Positions 1 to 8,778 are shown, counted from the stretch's first letter. The stretch is 64,000 nt of DNA from Streptomyces endophytica (GCF_026153355.1 NZ_CP110636.1:2852001-2916000); one strand, 5' to 3'. Translations and numbers: made by a program. Notes: a model not told the origin generated them from the letters alone.

Positions 1-198
1 CGGCCGCGGCGGGCGGCCGCCGCGCGCCACCTGGACCTGCTGCTCGGCGAGCTGCCGCCGGACCCTGCGGTCGACGGTGTGGTCCAGCTTCTCCAGGAAG
101 GAATCCACCAGCTCCGCCTCGTACTCGGGCCCCAGCTCCTTGCGGGTCTGGAGCGTCGCGTCGAGTTCCTTGCGCAGGTCGGGGTCGTGTGTCGCCAT
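1..198 (-). CDS. Hypothetical protein, N-terminal part only (runs off the left edge)
   Basis: The first 66 codons of a gene reading leftward from an ATG at 198. The protein begins MATHDPDLRKELDATLQTRK and continues as a charged, probably helical segment (ELGPEYEAELVDSFLEKL), then an Arg-rich stretch, before the window ends. This looks like the cytosolic N-terminus of a small actinobacterial membrane or hypothetical protein whose body lies outside the window. It points away from the permease that ends at 239, so it is not in that operon. No function can be assigned. Confidence 0.6.
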   Translation of the reverse strand, partial: MATHDPDLRKELDATLQTRKELGPEYEAELVDSFLEKLDHTVDRRVRRQLAEQQVQVARGGRPPRP

Positions 199-238
199 GG
201 TGCGAGCGTACGGACCGCCGGGACACGGCGCGGTAGGG

Positions 239-1663
239 CTAACCCCCCGATCCGGCCGGGCTCTGCTGCCCCTCCTGTTCACCCGGGGCCGCGGCGGGAG
301 CCGGGCCGGGAGCGGCGCCGCGGCGGGCGGTGAGCCCGTACAGGACGGCCGGTACGGCGAGGCCGACGAGCCAGGAGACATCCGCGCCGCCGAGCGGGGC
401 CACCAGGGGGCCGGTGTAGAAGTGCGTGGACAGGAAGGGGAGTTGGGCGAGCACGCCGAGTGCGTAGACGGTCAGGGCCCGGGCGTTCCAGGCGCCGTAG
501 CGGCCGGCCGGGTCGCTGAGCGCGGCGATGTCGTAGCGCTCCTTGGAGATCAGGTAGTAGTCGGTGAGGTTGATCGCCGACCAGGGCGTGAAGAAGGTCA
601 GCAGGAACAGCAGGAAGTCCTTGAAGGACGTCAGGAACGAGTCCTTGCCCAGCAGGGCGACCGCCGTCCCCGCCACCATGATCCCGGCGATGTACCCGGC
701 CCGGCCGCGCGGCGACAGCTCGCGCTGGCCGCGGAACCCGCTGACGCTGGTGACCAGCGACATGAAGCCGCCGTAGGTGTTGAGGACGTTGATGGTCAGC
801 TTGCCGAGCGCGATGACGAAGTACAGGAAGGAGGCGATCAGTCCGGCGCCGCCCAGGCCGACGACGTAACCCACCTCGTGCCCGACGAACGCGCCCGGCG
901 CCGCGGCGGCGGCCAGCGCCCCGAAGGTCATCGACCACTGCGCGCCGAGCACCGAGCCGGACAGCGTCCACCAGAACGTGGCGCGGGCCGAGGTGTGCCG
1001 GGGCAGATAGCGCGAGTAGTCGGCGACGTACGGGCCGAACGCCAGCTGCCAGGAGGCCGAGAGCGAGACGGCGAGCAGGAAGACCGGCAGCCCGAAGCGG
1101 TGGTCGTGCAGCAGCGTGCCGAGGTCGGCGCGGTGCAGGAGCCGGACGCCCAGATAGACGAAGGCCAGCGCGCACACCAGGCCGGCGATCCGCCCCAGGG
1201 CGTGGATGAGGCGGTAGCCGACGGCCGCGGCGACCGCGGTGACCGCCGCGAACAGCACGATCCCCGGCGTCTCGCCCAGGTGTGTCAACTCGCCCACCGC
1301 CTGCCCCGCCAGCACGCTGCCGCTGGCGAAGAACCCGATGTACATCACGATGACCAGCGCCAGCGGGACCACCGCCCCGCGCACCCCGAACTGCGCCCGG
1401 GAGGTGATCATCTGCGGCAGGCCGAGCCGCGGGCCCTGGGCGGAGTGCAGCGCCATCACCGCCCCGCCGAGGAGGTTGCCGAGCAGCAGCCCGATCACCG
1501 CCCAGAAGGCGTTCGCCCCGAAGACGACCGCCAGCGCGCCGGTGACCACGGCGGTGATCTGGAGGTTCGCGCCCAGCCAGAGCGTGAACTGGCTGACCGG
1601 ACTGCCGTGCCGTTCGTCATCGGGGACCACGTCGATCGAGCGCCGTTCCACCACGCCTGCCAT
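239..1663 (-). CDS. NCS1-family nucleobase/hydantoin/thiamine permease
   Basis: A 474-residue integral membrane symporter with about twelve hydrophobic segments. The NCS1 family imports cytosine, purines, uracil, allantoin, hydantoins or thiamine with Na+ or H+. Family features seen are the early ANLQITAVVTGALAVVFGA helix, the QMITSRAQFGVRG loop, the DYSRYLP segment near residue 220 and the NLTDYYLI segment near residue 370. The open frame extends to 1828, but ATG 1663 (MAGVVERRSI) is preferred because it begins the conserved N-terminus. The gene is monocistronic, 139 bp beyond the dioxygenase stop. A palindrome about 20 bp upstream of the start is shared with the ABC operon at 5.1-8.7 kb, which suggests common control. 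Substrate unknown; an imidazole- or hydantoin-type compound would fit the context. Confidence 0.85.
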   Translation of the reverse strand: MAGVVERRSIDVVPDDERHGSPVSQFTLWLGANLQITAVVTGALAVVFGANAFWAVIGLLLGNLLGGAVMALHSAQGPRLGLPQMITSRAQFGVRGAVVPLALVIVMYIGFFASGSVLAGQAVGELTHLGETPGIVLFAAVTAVAAAVGYRLIHALGRIAGLVCALAFVYLGVRLLHRADLGTLLHDHRFGLPVFLLAVSLSASWQLAFGPYVADYSRYLPRHTSARATFWWTLSGSVLGAQWSMTFGALAAAAAPGAFVGHEVGYVVGLGGAGLIASFLYFVIALGKLTINVLNTYGGFMSLVTSVSGFRGQRELSPRGRAGYIAGIMVAGTAVALLGKDSFLTSFKDFLLFLLTFFTPWSAINLTDYYLISKERYDIAALSDPAGRYGAWNARALTVYALGVLAQLPFLSTHFYTGPLVAPLGGADVSWLVGLAVPAVLYGLTARRGAAPGPAPAAAPGEQEGQQSPAGSGG

Positions 1664-1683
1664 GCATCCGCCCCGGGTCGTCG

Positions 1684-1729
1684 CCTGTATGGATTCATGC
1701 AGGATCTGTGCCGGTGAATGGAAGGTCAA
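1684..1729 (-). promoter_or_regulatory. Promoter and palindromic operator of the NCS1 permease gene
   Basis: Reading leftward, a TTGACC -35-like hexamer (1729-1724) is followed 20 bp later by the imperfect palindrome CCTGTATGGATTCATGCAGG (1684-1703; 7-bp arms with one mismatch, 6-bp spacer). The palindrome ends 20 bp before the ATG. The same layout, with TCAATAGGTRGGAG just upstream, recurs at 8723-8778 in front of the ABC transporter operon. Regulator unknown. Confidence 0.6.
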
Positions 1730-1802
1730 TAGGTAGGAGCGGGAAAGCGCGGAATTCGCGGCAACCGCGCCGGTGGGAACGGCGGGTGGGCCGGCCGGCG
1801 GC

Positions 1803-2381
1803 TCACGCGGCCGGCGACGCCGGATCACCCATCGGCCGCAGCTCGTCCGCGTACGACACCGAGACCCGGCGCATCAGGCCGTCCTCGGTGATGTCGTACT
1901 GGCCCAGGCGCCACAACGGCGGCGAATAGGCGTGCACCGACACCGCGTCGTCGGTCGCCCCGGTGAGCCGGTGGATGTGGTCCGGACCGAAGCAGAACGA
2001 CGAGCCGGCGCCGACGGCGGTGGCCAGATGCTCCCCGCCGATCCGCGGATTGGACTCGGTCAGCACCCCCTGCACGACCCGGACGGCACCGGAGGAGAGG
2101 TCGTGGTCGTGCCAGCCGGTGTCGTTCTGCCGGGTCCAGCACAGCAGCCAGACGTCGACGAACTCGTCGCGGTACAGCGACGCGTAGTGCCGTTCGGTGT
2201 CGGAGAACGCGACCTGCCCGCGCCACAGATCCGGACGGTCCGCCAACTCGTCGACCAGCGACCGCAGTTCACGCTTGCCGAGAGTGCGCTCGGGCAGCGC
2301 GGCGAACGGCAGCCCGGCGTCCACGGCCGGACCGGCCCCGGTGGCAGCGGCGGCCTCGGTCCGGGAGGCGGCGTGCGTCAT
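1803..2381 (-). CDS. Cysteine-dioxygenase-like cupin (thiol dioxygenase)
   Basis: A 192-residue cupin of the cysteine dioxygenase type, a non-haem Fe(II) enzyme that oxidises a thiol to a sulfinate. The metal motif is visible as GWHDHDLSSG (two His, near residue 95), with a second-strand His pair in FGPDHIHRL. ATG 2381 is fixed by a strong AAAGGAG Shine-Dalgarno and by the ATGA overlap with the upstream amidohydrolase, so the two are translationally coupled. A longer frame to 2768 is a shadow inside that gene. A second, different cysteine dioxygenase lies at 60260-60756, so this one may act on another thiol. It is likely under the LacI operator at 3313-3359. Confidence 0.82.
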   Translation of the reverse strand: MTHAASRTEAAAATGAGPAVDAGLPFAALPERTLGKRELRSLVDELADRPDLWRGQVAFSDTERHYASLYRDEFVDVWLLCWTRQNDTGWHDHDLSSGAVRVVQGVLTESNPRIGGEHLATAVGAGSSFCFGPDHIHRLTGATDDAVSVHAYSPPLWRLGQYDITEDGLMRRVSVSYADELRPMGDPASPAA

Positions 2382-3295
2382 GGTCGGACTCCTTTCGACG
2401 GGCCCAGCAGGCGGGCCGGATTGACGGTGCGCAGGGCGTGCACGGCGGCCTCGGCGCCGAGGCCGGGGATCACCGGCGCGGCATAGGGGCGGTCGCTGCC
2501 GCTGACGACGACGTCGATGCCGACGGCCCGTACCAGCGCGTCCACCGCCCGGGTCCCGTACGAGGACGTCTCGTAGAACGCGCCGGCGTCCACCCGGCCC
2601 CGCTCCCGGCCCCCGCCCCGGGCCACCAGCCGCTCCCCGTGCAGCGGCGCCAGGCCCGCCAGCGCCGCGAAACAGACCCGCAGGTCCGGGTGGCGCGGCC
2701 GGCCGAAGGCCCGGAACGCGAACCAGGAGGCGTGCATCTGCTGGACGTACGGGACCAGCGCGGGCCACCAGGCGGGGGCGGCGCCCTCGGCGGGCGGGGC
2801 CGCGCCCGGGTGCACGAACAGCGGCTTGTCCAGCGCGGCGAGGATGTCCAGCAGGGGCGCGCAGCGGGCCCAGCCGGCGGCGTCCAGCAGGGCGGTGGCG
2901 GGCAGTTGGAGGCCCACGCAGCCGCGCCGCAGCTCGCGGCGGAGCGCCCCGGTGTCCGGTTCGGGAGCGGCGAGACAGACCGAGGCCCAGACGCCGAAGG
3001 GGGCGGGCAGCGCCAGCGCGCCGTCGTGGAACGCGGTGAGCAGCGGCGCGGCCTCCTCGGGCGGCAGGTATTCGATGCCGAGCGGACTGGAGAGCGAGAC
3101 CAGCGCCCGGTCCAGCCCGTCCGCCCGGGCGAGCCGGACCCGGGCCGCGATGTCGTGGTCGGCCGGATCGACGGTGTACGGCGGCTCACCGGGCAGCTCC
3201 AGCGTCCAGCCGTCCAGCCGCGGCGGCACACCGCGGGCCCGCAGCAGCGCCACGAACGCGGGCGGCCAGAGGTGCTGATGGACATCGCTGGGCAC
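2378..3295 (-). CDS. Amidohydrolase-2 family metal-dependent hydrolase
   Basis: A 305-residue TIM-barrel amidohydrolase of the aminocarboxymuconate-semialdehyde-decarboxylase-like group. The N-terminal metal site HxH is seen in DVHQHLW (residues 4-10), a mid-barrel His in PLFVHPG (about 155), and a C-terminal Asp in SGSDRPY (about 265). The GTG start at 3295 is preceded by GAGGAGG. It is the first gene of a two-gene operon with the thiol dioxygenase, and its promoter region holds the long operator shared with the divergent LacI gene. Substrate unknown: family members hydrolyse or decarboxylate small cyclic or aromatic acids. Confidence 0.75.
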   Translation of the reverse strand: MPSDVHQHLWPPAFVALLRARGVPPRLDGWTLELPGEPPYTVDPADHDIAARVRLARADGLDRALVSLSSPLGIEYLPPEEAAPLLTAFHDGALALPAPFGVWASVCLAAPEPDTGALRRELRRGCVGLQLPATALLDAAGWARCAPLLDILAALDKPLFVHPGAAPPAEGAAPAWWPALVPYVQQMHASWFAFRAFGRPRHPDLRVCFAALAGLAPLHGERLVARGGGRERGRVDAGAFYETSSYGTRAVDALVRAVGIDVVVSGSDRPYAAPVIPGLGAEAAVHALRTVNPARLLGPSKGVRP

Positions 3296-3312
3296 GGCGC
3301 GCGAACCTCCTC

Positions 3313-3359
3313 AACCGTTTCACTTAACCGGTTAACTGATGCGTTTAAGTGAAACGGTT
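3313..3359. promoter_or_regulatory. LacI-type operator with perfect 15-bp arms
   Basis: AACCGTTTCACTTAA (3313-3327) is exactly reverse-complemented by TTAAGTGAAACGGTT (3345-3359). Nested inside is the perfect 12-bp palindrome TTAACCGGTTAA (3324-3335) with the central CG step typical of LacI-family operators, and GGTTAACC follows at 3356-3363. The site is 18 bp upstream of the amidohydrolase start and 165 bp upstream of the LacI gene, so it probably represses the leftward operon. Confidence 0.75.
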
Positions 3360-3511
3360 AACCAGCGGGGGTGTCAAGGCCCGCGCCCCGGAGCGCTGCC
3401 GGCCCGCCGCCGGGGCAATGCCCGTCCCCACCGCGGGTGCGGTGCCGGTCCCCACCGCCCCCGCGCCGACCCCGCCGGACGAGGGAGCCCGGCCGCCCCT
3501 CCCGCCTTGGG

Positions 3512-3517
3512 TAGGCT
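3512..3517 (+). promoter_or_regulatory. -10 box of a probable leaderless promoter (LacI gene)
   Basis: TAGGCT lies 6 bp before ATG 3524 with no Shine-Dalgarno sequence between, the usual layout of leaderless Streptomyces transcripts. Confidence 0.5.
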
Positions 3518-3523
3518 TCCGGC

Positions 3524-4561
3524 ATGGCCAGGCCCAACAAACGCACCACCCTCCGTGAGGTGGCCGAGGCCACCGGACTCTCCACCGCAGCCGTCTCCTA
3601 CGCACTGCGCGGCAAGCACGTCTCCAAGGAGACCGAGGAGCGGGTGCGCAAGGCCGCCGCCGAACTCGGCTACGAGGCCGACCCGATCGCCCGCGCCCTC
3701 GCCAGCGGCCGCACGAGCACCGTCGGCGTGCTCGCCGGCGACCTCCAGGACCTCTGGCAGCAGCAACTGATGGCCGCCATAGGACGCGAACTGCTGGCCG
3801 GCGACCGCTACGCGCTGATCCTCGACGCCGGCGGCGACCCCGAGCGGGAACTGGTCCTCGCCAAGCAGCTGCGCGACCAGCGGGTGGACGGTCTGCTGGT
3901 CTCCCCGGTCGACCCCTCGGCCGAGGGCTGGGCGGCGATCGCCGAGGGGGTGCCGGTGGTCTCCATCGGCGACGCGCTGAGCCGGGCCCGTACGGCGGGC
4001 GAGGTGCTCTTCGACAACCGCGCCGGCATCGACGCGGTCCTGGACTACCTCCGCGGCCTGGGCCACCGCCAGATCACCGTCCTCACCCCCACCGGCCCCT
4101 CCACCCCCGACCGCCCCGCCGACGTCTACGTCCGCGAGGCCGCCGACCGCCTCGGCATCGACGCCCAGGTCCTGCCCTGCCCCCAGGAGTTGGGCGAGGC
4201 GACCGCGGTGGCCCGGCGGGTGCTCACCAACACCCCCGACGGCCGCCGCCCGGCCGGCGCGCTACCGCCGCCCGCCGCGGTCTTCTGCTTCTCCGACTCC
4301 ATCGCCTACGGCGTCTACGCGGCCGCCGCCGAGGCCGGACTGACCGTCGGCCGGGACCTGTCCGTCGTCGGCTTCGACGACCACCCGGTCTCCCGCGTCC
4401 TCACCCCGCCGCTGACCACCGTCGACTGGGGCCTCGGCGAGATCGCCAAGGAGGCCGCCCGCCTGGCGGTCGCGGCGATAGAGGGCCGCCGCGTCCGCCG
4501 CAAGCGCATCCTGTGTGCGCCGCGGCTGTCGGAACGGGGTTCGGCTATCGCTCCGCGCTAG
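3524..4561 (+). CDS. LacI-family transcriptional repressor
   Basis: A 345-residue LacI/GalR regulator. The N-terminal helix-turn-helix is clear: TLREVAEATGLSTAAVSYAL at residues 9-28, followed by the hinge-helix region RKAAAELGYEADPIARALASG. A periplasmic-binding-protein-like effector domain follows (VGVLAGDLQDLW, DGLLVSPV, FCFSDSIAYGVYAA, SVVGFDDHPVSRVLTPPLTTV). It is divergent from the amidohydrolase/dioxygenase operon, and the large palindrome between them is the obvious binding site. The inducer is probably a substrate or intermediate of that operon. The stop codon is followed within 7 bp by repeat element copy 1. Confidence 0.92.
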   Translation: MARPNKRTTLREVAEATGLSTAAVSYALRGKHVSKETEERVRKAAAELGYEADPIARALASGRTSTVGVLAGDLQDLWQQQLMAAIGRELLAGDRYALILDAGGDPERELVLAKQLRDQRVDGLLVSPVDPSAEGWAAIAEGVPVVSIGDALSRARTAGEVLFDNRAGIDAVLDYLRGLGHRQITVLTPTGPSTPDRPADVYVREAADRLGIDAQVLPCPQELGEATAVARRVLTNTPDGRRPAGALPPPAAVFCFSDSIAYGVYAAAAEAGLTVGRDLSVVGFDDHPVSRVLTPPLTTVDWGLGEIAKEAARLAVAAIEGRRVRRKRILCAPRLSERGSAIAPR

Positions 4562-4567
4562 GCGGGC

Positions 4568-5101
4568 CTCCCACGTACCTCGCCGTCCCGCCGCGGGGGT
4601 TGTTCGCCGTTGCGCTTTGCGGCGCCCCGCACGTACCCGTCTGTCCCGCCGCGGTTGTTGTTCGCCGTTGCGCCTGGCGGCGGGCGTGGTGTTGTCGGGT
4701 GCGGTGCCGGCCCTCCAGACTTCGTCCTCCGGTCCAGCCCCTCCCGTGAGGGGGTGGTAAGAGCTGGTTGGGGGTGTGCGTTGTCTGTTGCCTGCGGGCG
4801 TGTGGGCATGACGTGCACCCCGACCGGCCTTAACTTTCCCTCTCACGGGAGGGGACGGGCCGGAGGGGCCGGTTGTGTGGGCTTCGCTTCCAAGGGCTCA
4901 ATAAAGAGCGAAGGCGGAGCGCAGCGGAGCGTAAAGCGTCAGCAGTCCACACGACCGGTCCCGGAGGTCCGTCACCGCACCCGACACCCCCCAGCCCGCC
5001 GCAGGCGCAACGGCGAACAACAACCGCGGCGGGACGGCGAGGTACGTGGGAGGCGCCGCAAAGCGCAGCGCTCCGCGGCGGGACAGCCAGGTACGTGGGA
5101 A
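4568..5101. repeat. Nested inverted-repeat element, copy 1 (B..C' orientation)
   Basis: This element fills the gap between the convergent stop codons at 4561 and 5115. The ends are TCCCACGTACC and GGTACGTGGGA. Inside, about 58-bp A modules (CACGTACC, CCGCCGCGG and GTTGTTCGCCGTTGCG cores) lie at both ends in opposite orientation and enclose module B (GGCCCTCCAGACTTCGTCC), a spacer, and module C'. The C' stem is imperfect here (left arm about 4867-4880, right arm 4947-4958), and its loop has an extra segment of about 40 bp. Orientation matches copy 4 and is opposite to copies 2 and 3. Confidence 0.88.
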
Positions 5102-5114
5102 GTCAGCCTCAGCC

Positions 5115-6041
5115 TCAGCCCAGCTTCCGCTGGGAGAGCCATGCGGCCGCCACCCGGTCGGGGTCCTTCTTGTCCTTGTCGACCTTGCGGTTGAGTTCCG
5201 TGAGGTCGGCGGTGGTCAGTGCGTTGCCGAGGGTCGCCAGCGCGCGGCGCACCTTCGTGTCGGCCTTGCGGGCGGCGATCAGCGGGACGATGTGCTGGGC
5301 CGGGACCAGGTGCCGGGGGTCGGCCAGCAGTACCCAGCCGTTCTCCTTGATGTCGACGTCGGTGGTGAAGACGTTGGCGACGTCGACGTCGCCCTTCTTC
5401 AGGGCGCCCTTGACCAGCGGGCCGGACGAGTCCAGCGCCTTGAACTCCTTGAATTCCACGCCGTACTTGTCCTTGAGGCCGACCAGCCCGACCACCCGCT
5501 TCTTCATCTCGGCGGCCGCGCCGAACACCAGCTTGCCGCTGGTCCTGCGCAGGTCGTCGAGCGACGTAAGGCCGTAGCGCTCGGCGGTCTCGCGGGTCAC
5601 GGCGAAGCTGTCGCGGTCCTCGGCGGCCGCGTACGGGAGCACCTCCAGGCCGTCGGGCACCACCGTGGCCAGCGCGTTCTGCATGGCGCCGGCCTCGGTC
5701 TCGGTGGCCTTCTTGTCGAGGTAGAGCAGCAGGCTGCCCTGGTATTCGGGGAGCAGGTCGATGTCGCCGGAGCGCAGGGCCGGGACCACGATCTCGCGGG
5801 AGCCGAGGTTGGGGCGGACGGTGGCCTTGACGCCGGCCGCGGACAGCACGCCCGCGTAGAGGTAGCCGAGGATCTGGTTCTCGGTGAAGTTGGCGGTGCC
5901 GATGACCAGTCCACCGCTGCTGTTGCCGCTGTCGCCGCCGGCGCCGTTCCCCTTGAGGGAGGTGATGCCGGAGGAACAGGCGGCCAGCAGCGGTGCCGAG
6001 GCGCCGGCGAGCAGGGTGGTCAGGGCGGTGCGGCGGTTCAT
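5115..6041 (-). CDS. OpuC/ProX-type substrate-binding lipoprotein of a quaternary-amine ABC transporter
   Basis: A 308-residue substrate-binding protein of the OpuAC/OpuCC family, which binds glycine betaine, choline, carnitine or related quaternary amines. The lipobox LLAACSSG near residue 20 predicts lipid anchoring outside the membrane. Family motifs include IGTANFTENQILGYLYAGVL and LLPEYQGSLLLYL. It is the distal gene of a leftward operon (ATPase, two permeases, binding protein) and begins 51 bp after the second permease. The stop is 14 bp from repeat copy 1. The ligand might be a betaine such as ergothioneine or hercynine, given the divergent lyase homologue, but this is inference. Confidence 0.88.
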   Translation of the reverse strand: MNRRTALTTLLAGASAPLLAACSSGITSLKGNGAGGDSGNSSGGLVIGTANFTENQILGYLYAGVLSAAGVKATVRPNLGSREIVVPALRSGDIDLLPEYQGSLLLYLDKKATETEAGAMQNALATVVPDGLEVLPYAAAEDRDSFAVTRETAERYGLTSLDDLRRTSGKLVFGAAAEMKKRVVGLVGLKDKYGVEFKEFKALDSSGPLVKGALKKGDVDVANVFTTDVDIKENGWVLLADPRHLVPAQHIVPLIAARKADTKVRRALATLGNALTTADLTELNRKVDKDKKDPDRVAAAWLSQRKLG

Positions 6042-6091
6042 GGCGGGGCTCCTCGGGAGGGGCGGGCGTACGGGGCGCGGGGCGTGGCGGT

Positions 6092-6763
6092 TCAGCGGGC
6101 GGTGGCCGGGCGGCCGCGGAACAGCAGCCGGGTCAGCCCGCCCAGGGCCAGATCGGCGACGACGGCGAGCACGGCGACCAGCACCGCACCGCCGAGCACC
6201 TGCACCAGATCGCGCTGGGCCAGGCCGTCGAAGACGTAGCGGCCCAGCCCGCCGAAGCTGACGTAGGCGGCGATGGTGGCGGTGGCCACGACCTGGACGG
6301 TCGCCAGGCGGATGCCGGTCATGATCAGCGGCAGCGCCAGCGGCACCTCGACCTGCCAGAGGATCTGGCGGCCGCGCAGTCCGACGCCCTTGGCGGCGTC
6401 CTTGACCTCCGGGTCGACGGCGGCCATCCCGGCGTACGTATTGGTGATGATCACGGGCACGGCGAGTGCGACCAGCGAGACGTACACCGGCCACACACTG
6501 AGCCCGCCGGCGAGGAAGACCAGGGTGACCAGGCCGACGGTGGGCAGCGCGCGGCCGAAGGAGGAGAGGTTGACGGCGAGGAAGGCGCCGCGGCCGGTGT
6601 GCCCGATGAGCAGCCCGACGGGCAGGGCGATCACGGCCGCGGCGAGGGTGGCGAGCACCGAGTACTCCAGGTGCTCCAGGACGCGGGTGGCGATGCCGTC
6701 GGGGCCCGCCCACTGGGCCGGGCCGGTCAGCCAGGCCGCCAGGTTCTTCAGGAGTTCGAGCAT
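6092..6763 (-). CDS. OpuC-type ABC transporter permease
   Basis: A 223-residue permease with about six membrane segments. The binding-protein-dependent transport signature appears as EVKDAAKGVGLRGRQILWQVEVPLALPLIMTG near residues 118-150. It begins 7 bp after the stop of the other permease, so they are co-translated. The pair forms the channel for the operon's binding protein and ATPase. Homologous to ProW/OpuCB-type subunits. Confidence 0.88.
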   Translation of the reverse strand: MLELLKNLAAWLTGPAQWAGPDGIATRVLEHLEYSVLATLAAAVIALPVGLLIGHTGRGAFLAVNLSSFGRALPTVGLVTLVFLAGGLSVWPVYVSLVALAVPVIITNTYAGMAAVDPEVKDAAKGVGLRGRQILWQVEVPLALPLIMTGIRLATVQVVATATIAAYVSFGGLGRYVFDGLAQRDLVQVLGGAVLVAVLAVVADLALGGLTRLLFRGRPATAR

Positions 6764-6770
6764 CGGGCCG

Positions 6771-7442
6771 TCACGCTCGCTTCCACAGCTTGGGGGCGGA
6801 CCGGGGCGTGCCGCGCCGCCAGGGGGTGCACAGCCGCTGGACGGTCACCAGCAGGGCGTCGGCGGCCAGCGCGAGCAGCAGGGTCAGGACCACGCCGGCG
6901 ACGACCGGGGTGGGGAAGTTGCGCTGGAAGCCGTCGGTGAAGAGCTGGCCGAGCCCGCCGTACCCGATGTAACTCGCCACGCTGACCAAGGAGATGGACA
7001 TCACCGTCGCGACCCGTACGCCCGCCATGATCACCGGGAGGGCGAGCGGCAGCTCGACGGTGAGCAGGGTGCGCAGCGGCCGGGTCCCCATCGCCTTCGA
7101 GGCCTCGCGTACGCGTTCCGGGACCGCGTCCAGGCCCTCGACGGTGTTCCGCACCAGGACGACCAGGGTGTACGCGGTCAGGCCGGTGATCGCGGTGGTG
7201 CGGGTCAGCCCGGTGACCGGCAGCAGCAGGACGAAGAAGGCGAGCGAGGGGATGGTGTAGAGGATGTTGGACGCGCCGAGGACGAAGCCGCGCAGCGGGC
7301 GGACGCGGTGCGCGAGGACCGCCAGCGGCAGCGCGATCAGCAGGCCGAACAGGACGGCGGGGACGGCGGTGGCGAGATGGTCCGCGGTGAGGCGGGTCAG
7401 TTCGCCGGCGTGATCGGGGAACCAGCCCCATTCGACGGTCAT
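6771..7442 (-). CDS. OpuC-type ABC transporter permease
   Basis: A second 223-residue permease, paralogous to its neighbour. The EAA-loop equivalent is [30 protein letters not shown]. About five to six hydrophobic helices are visible, including the [17 protein letters not shown] segment typical of OpuCB/OpuCD. The ATG at 7442 overlaps the ATPase stop by 4 bp (ATGA), showing translational coupling to the upstream ATPase. Confidence 0.88.
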   Translation of the reverse strand: MTVEWGWFPDHAGELTRLTADHLATAVPAVLFGLLIALPLAVLAHRVRPLRGFVLGASNILYTIPSLAFFVLLLPVTGLTRTTAITGLTAYTLVVLVRNTVEGLDAVPERVREASKAMGTRPLRTLLTVELPLALPVIMAGVRVATVMSISLVSVASYIGYGGLGQLFTDGFQRNFPTPVVAGVVLTLLLALAADALLVTVQRLCTPWRRGTPRSAPKLWKRA

Positions 7443-8703
7443 GCGGGGCGCTCCGCGGAGGCCGGGGCCTCGGGCGCGGGGTCGTCGGGGGTGGGGCCCT
7501 CGGCGGCGGGCTCATGGGGCTTCTCGGCCGCGGTCCGCGTGGCTGCCGTCGGAGTCGCCGGTGCGGTCGGAGTCGCCGGTGCCGTCGGAGTCTCCGGAGC
7601 GGCCGCGCGGGCGGCGTCGGCGTGGCTGCGGCCGGCCCGGTCGTGGATGGCGTCGCGGGAGGTGACGCCGGTGAGGACGCCGTCGGCGGTGACCCGGGCG
7701 ACCGCCCCGGCCGGTGAGGAGACCGCTTCGTTGAGCGCGGAGAGCAACGAATCGGTGTCCCGCAGCGGCCGGACCGCGGCCAGCTCCGCCTCACCGGCCG
7801 TACCGCCGGCCGGCAGCGCGTCGGTGTCCAGCCAGCCCAGCGGTTCACCGCGCGGCGAGGTCACCAGGCGCCAGCGTCCGCCGTCGCGGCCTATCGCGCC
7901 GACCGGTTCGTCGGCGCGTATCGCCCGGCCGGGCGCGTGCGGTACGTCGGCGAGGGTGGTGAGCGAGAGCAGCTTCAGCCCGCGCTCGGCGCCGAGGAAG
8001 TCGGCGACGAAGTCATCGGCGGGACGGGCCAGCAGTTCGGCCGGCTCGGCGCACTGGACGAGCCGGCCGCCGGTGCGGAACACCGCGATCCGGTCGCCCA
8101 GGCGGACCGCCTCGTCGATGTCGTGGGTGACGAAGACGACCGTCTTGCGGAGCTCCTCCTGGAGCCGCAGCAGCTCGTTCTGGAGCTGGGTGCGGACGAC
8201 CGGGTCGACCGCGCCGAACGGCTCGTCCATCAGCAGCACCGGGGGTCGGCGGCGAGCGCCCGGGCCACCCCGACGCGCTGCTGCTGGCCGCCGGAGAGCT
8301 GGTGCGGATAGCGCTTGCCGGTGTCCGCGGGCAGGCCGACCAGCTCCAGCAGCTCCGAGGCGCGGGCCCGGGCCTTGCGGCGGCCCCAGCCGAGCAGCAG
8401 CGGGACGGTCGCGATGTTGTCGAGGACCGTACGGTGTGGGAAGAGGCCGGACTGCTGGATGACGTAGCCGATGCCGCGGCGCAGCTCGGCGGCGTCCGCC
8501 TCCAGGACGTCGCGGCCGCCGACGCTGATGGTGCCGGAGGTCGGCTCGACCATGCGGTTGACCATCCCCAGGGTCGTCGTCTTGCCGCATCCGGACGATC
8601 CGACGAGGACGGTGACGCCGCCCTCGGGGAGGTCGAGGGAGAGATCGTCCACCGCGGTGGTGCCGTTCGGGTACCGCTTGCTGACTGCGTCGAATTTGAT
8701 CAT
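7439..8703 (-). CDS. OpuC-type ABC transporter ATPase with C-terminal CBS-like region; one frameshift near 8243
   Basis: The energising subunit of the quaternary-amine importer. Walker [10 protein letters not shown] (about residue 37), the Q-loop, [15 protein letters not shown] and Walker [14 protein letters not shown] are present, then the H-loop FVTHD. A C-terminal extension of about 190 residues contains a degenerate CBS-type region ([30 protein letters not shown]) and a Thr/Ala/Pro tail with TAPATP repeats. The reading frame breaks between the signature and Walker B. Restoring one C in the C-run at about 8241-8245 gives [13 protein letters not shown], so a sequencing error is likely. Start at ATG 8703 with AAGGGG upstream. 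First gene of the operon. Confidence 0.85.
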
Positions 8704-8722
8704 CCGCTGCCCCTTGCCCGGC

Positions 8723-8778
8723 CTGCATAGTGTCATGCAGAGTCTTAGGCACGTGAATAGAAGTCAATAGGTGGGAGT
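8723..8778 (-). promoter_or_regulatory. Promoter and palindromic operator of the ABC transporter operon
   Basis: The perfect palindrome CTGCATAGTGTCATGCAG (8723-8740; 6-bp arms, 6-bp spacer) lies 19 bp before the ATPase ATG. A TTGACT -35-like box (8767-8762) is 21 bp further out, and TCAATAGGTGGGAG spans 8764-8777. Spacing and sequence match the NCS1 promoter at 1684-1739. This is direct sequence evidence that two distant transporter genes share a regulator. Confidence 0.65.

Noticed and set aside
77..1717. A 546-residue frame opposite the NCS1 permease
   Set aside because: It is the antisense shadow of a well-supported membrane protein, with Arg/Gly/Glu-rich low-complexity composition typical of GC-rich DNA.
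4610..5577. Long open frames running through repeat copies 1-4, some sharing peptide stretches such as FAVAPGGGRGVVGCGAGP
   Set aside because: The shared peptides come from shared DNA; frames differ between copies and are broken by module-number changes, so they are not genes.
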